The translations under genes were made by a program, and so were the position numbers. DNA of 64,000 nt from Gemmatimonadota bacterium (lineage in GTDB: Bacteria > Gemmatimonadota > Gemmatimonadetes > Gemmatimonadales > GWC2-71-9), in NCBI GenBank assembly GCA_022710485.1, contig JAKLGU010000006.1:1-64000 (forward strand), written 5' to 3'. The notes beneath the pieces are model-generated. The model saw only the letters and a program-made list of their open reading frames with translations, searched no databases and was not told the origin of the DNA. Each line of letters starts with the position of its first letter. Position 1 is the stretch's first letter. Shown here one piece after another: positions 63,322 through 64,000 of this stretch.

Positions 63322-63858
63322 CTAGCCCCGGAGTCGGTCGAGGTGACGTTTCCGGAACTCGGCGACCTTCGGCGCGATCACGATCTGGCAGTAGCGCTGC
63401 CCGGCGTTGGCGCGGAAGTACCCCTGGTGCCCCTCTTCTGCGGGGAAGAAGGCCGTGAGTGGCACGACCTCGGTGACGATCGGATCGCTCCAGAGCCCCA
63501 GGGTTCCAAGCCGCCCGATCATCGCGTCCGCCTCGGCCCGCTGGTCGTCGGAATGCGTGAGAATCACCGACCGGTACTGGGTGCCCACATCGGCACCCTG
63601 GCGATTCAGGGTGGTCGGGTCGTGCATGGAGAAGAAGACCTCGAGGAGATCCCGATAGGAGATGATCGCGGGGTCGAAGGAGACCTGCACCACCTCGGCG
63701 TGTCCCGTCCGGCCGCCGCAAACCTGCTCGTACGTCGGATGCGCGAGCGTGCCGCCCGCATACCCCGACACGACTCGATGCACCCCCTTCAATTGCTCGA
63801 AGACCGCCTCCAGGCACCAGAAGCAGCCCCCGCCGAACGTCGCGAGCTGTGTGTTCAT
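63322..63858 (-). CDS. msrA: Peptide methionine sulfoxide reductase MsrA
   Basis: A 178-residue reductase that repairs methionine-S-sulfoxide. The catalytic motif GGGCFWC (Cys12, Cys15) opens the protein; GYAGG, THPTYEQVCGGRTGHAEVV and the PAEEGHQGYF motif near the end are standard. It has no signal peptide, so it is cytoplasmic. It starts at ATG 63858, overlapping the next gene's stop by ATGA. Confidence 0.95.
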   Translation of the reverse strand: MNTQLATFGGGCFWCLEAVFEQLKGVHRVVSGYAGGTLAHPTYEQVCGGRTGHAEVVQVSFDPAIISYRDLLEVFFSMHDPTTLNRQGADVGTQYRSVILTHSDDQRAEADAMIGRLGTLGLWSDPIVTEVVPLTAFFPAEEGHQGYFRANAGQRYCQIVIAPKVAEFRKRHLDRLRG

Positions 63859-64000
63859 CGTCTCAGCCTCGGCAGGAGGGCACCCGCCCTGGACCGGTAG
63901 GCCTCCCACTCGGGGTACCGGCTCAGGGAAGCCTCCTTGGCCAGCATGTTGGGGACGAACTCCACCGTCCAGATCCCCAGGAGAATGGCCCACGCCGCCC
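63855..64000 (-). CDS. C-terminal part of a DUF1295-type (steroid 5-alpha-reductase-like) membrane protein
   Basis: The last 48 codons of a gene that continues beyond the window. The visible end contains a hydrophobic stretch and then NMLAKEASLSRYPEWEAYR and a basic end LPRLRR. This closing pattern is that of DUF1295/isoprenylcysteine-methyltransferase-like membrane proteins. Only the tail is seen, so family and function are tentative. Confidence 0.6.
   Translation of the reverse strand, partial: AAWAILLGIWTVEFVPNMLAKEASLSRYPEWEAYRSRAGALLPRLRR

Noticed and set aside
61802..63817. A 671-codon frame as a fused DUF3943 protein
   Set aside because: The extra N-terminal part lies antisense-like across msrA in another frame; a signal peptide starts at 63307 or 63289.

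Overview
The window is GC-rich and densely coded. It looks like a chromosomal segment of a diderm bacterium, probably of the Gemmatimonadota. That placement is inference: it rests on the mix of a PASTA-tailed FtsI, an MA-family gluzincin, a DUF3098 protein, DUF3943 porin-like proteins and many exported or lipid-modified proteins, not on a marker phylogeny. No IS elements, phage genes, CRISPR arrays or rRNA genes were seen. No gap between genes exceeds 125 bases.

From 1 to about 48.4 kb every gene lies on the minus strand, so transcription runs right to left. Most neighbours overlap by 1-17 bases (ATGA, GTGA, TGATG and even CTGA junctions) or are a few bases apart. Read in transcription order: tilS-hpt-ftsH-folP-DUF2723, then yggS-divIVA-ileS-dksA-lspA-rluD, then a 17-kb chemosensory/polarity cluster (34.57 to 17.33 kb), an MA peptidase and a DUF3098 protein, tRNA-Val, a secreted TPR protein, tRNA-Asp, and finally the dcw cluster rsmH-ftsL-ftsI-murE-murF-mraY-murD-ftsW-murG-murC-ftsQ-ftsA-ftsZ. 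The last is cut by the window edge. The dcw set covers the UDP-MurNAc-pentapeptide ligases, the lipid I and II enzymes and the divisome core. MurE carries the DNPR motif of meso-diaminopimelate-adding enzymes.

The chemosensory cluster is the most unusual part. It has a full signalling and adaptation set (three CheW, CheA, CheY, CheB, CheR, CheC, CheD) but no receptor and no flagellar gene. Between cheC and cheR lie an MglA GTPase, three roadblock-fold proteins, two DUF4388 (PATAN) proteins carrying tandem MshEN-like motifs, an 897-residue TPR protein, and a 652-residue protein made of two DnaA-type AAA+ modules without the DnaA DNA-binding domain. I read this as a chemosensory pathway wired to a small-GTPase polarity or surface-motility module, with the twin AAA+ protein as an uncharacterised part.

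From 48.4 kb to the end the region is accessory. It holds exported and lipoprotein genes, a DUF411 protein, a giant glycoside-hydrolase-like exported protein, a TspO with an extra C-terminal domain, a Spy-like periplasmic protein, a ferredoxin-nitroreductase-VOC trio, a MliC-domain lipoprotein, an M28 peptidase, two tandem DUF3943 outer-membrane proteins, MsrA and the C-terminus of a DUF1295 protein. Only two genes (55.9 and 58.5 kb) are on the plus strand.
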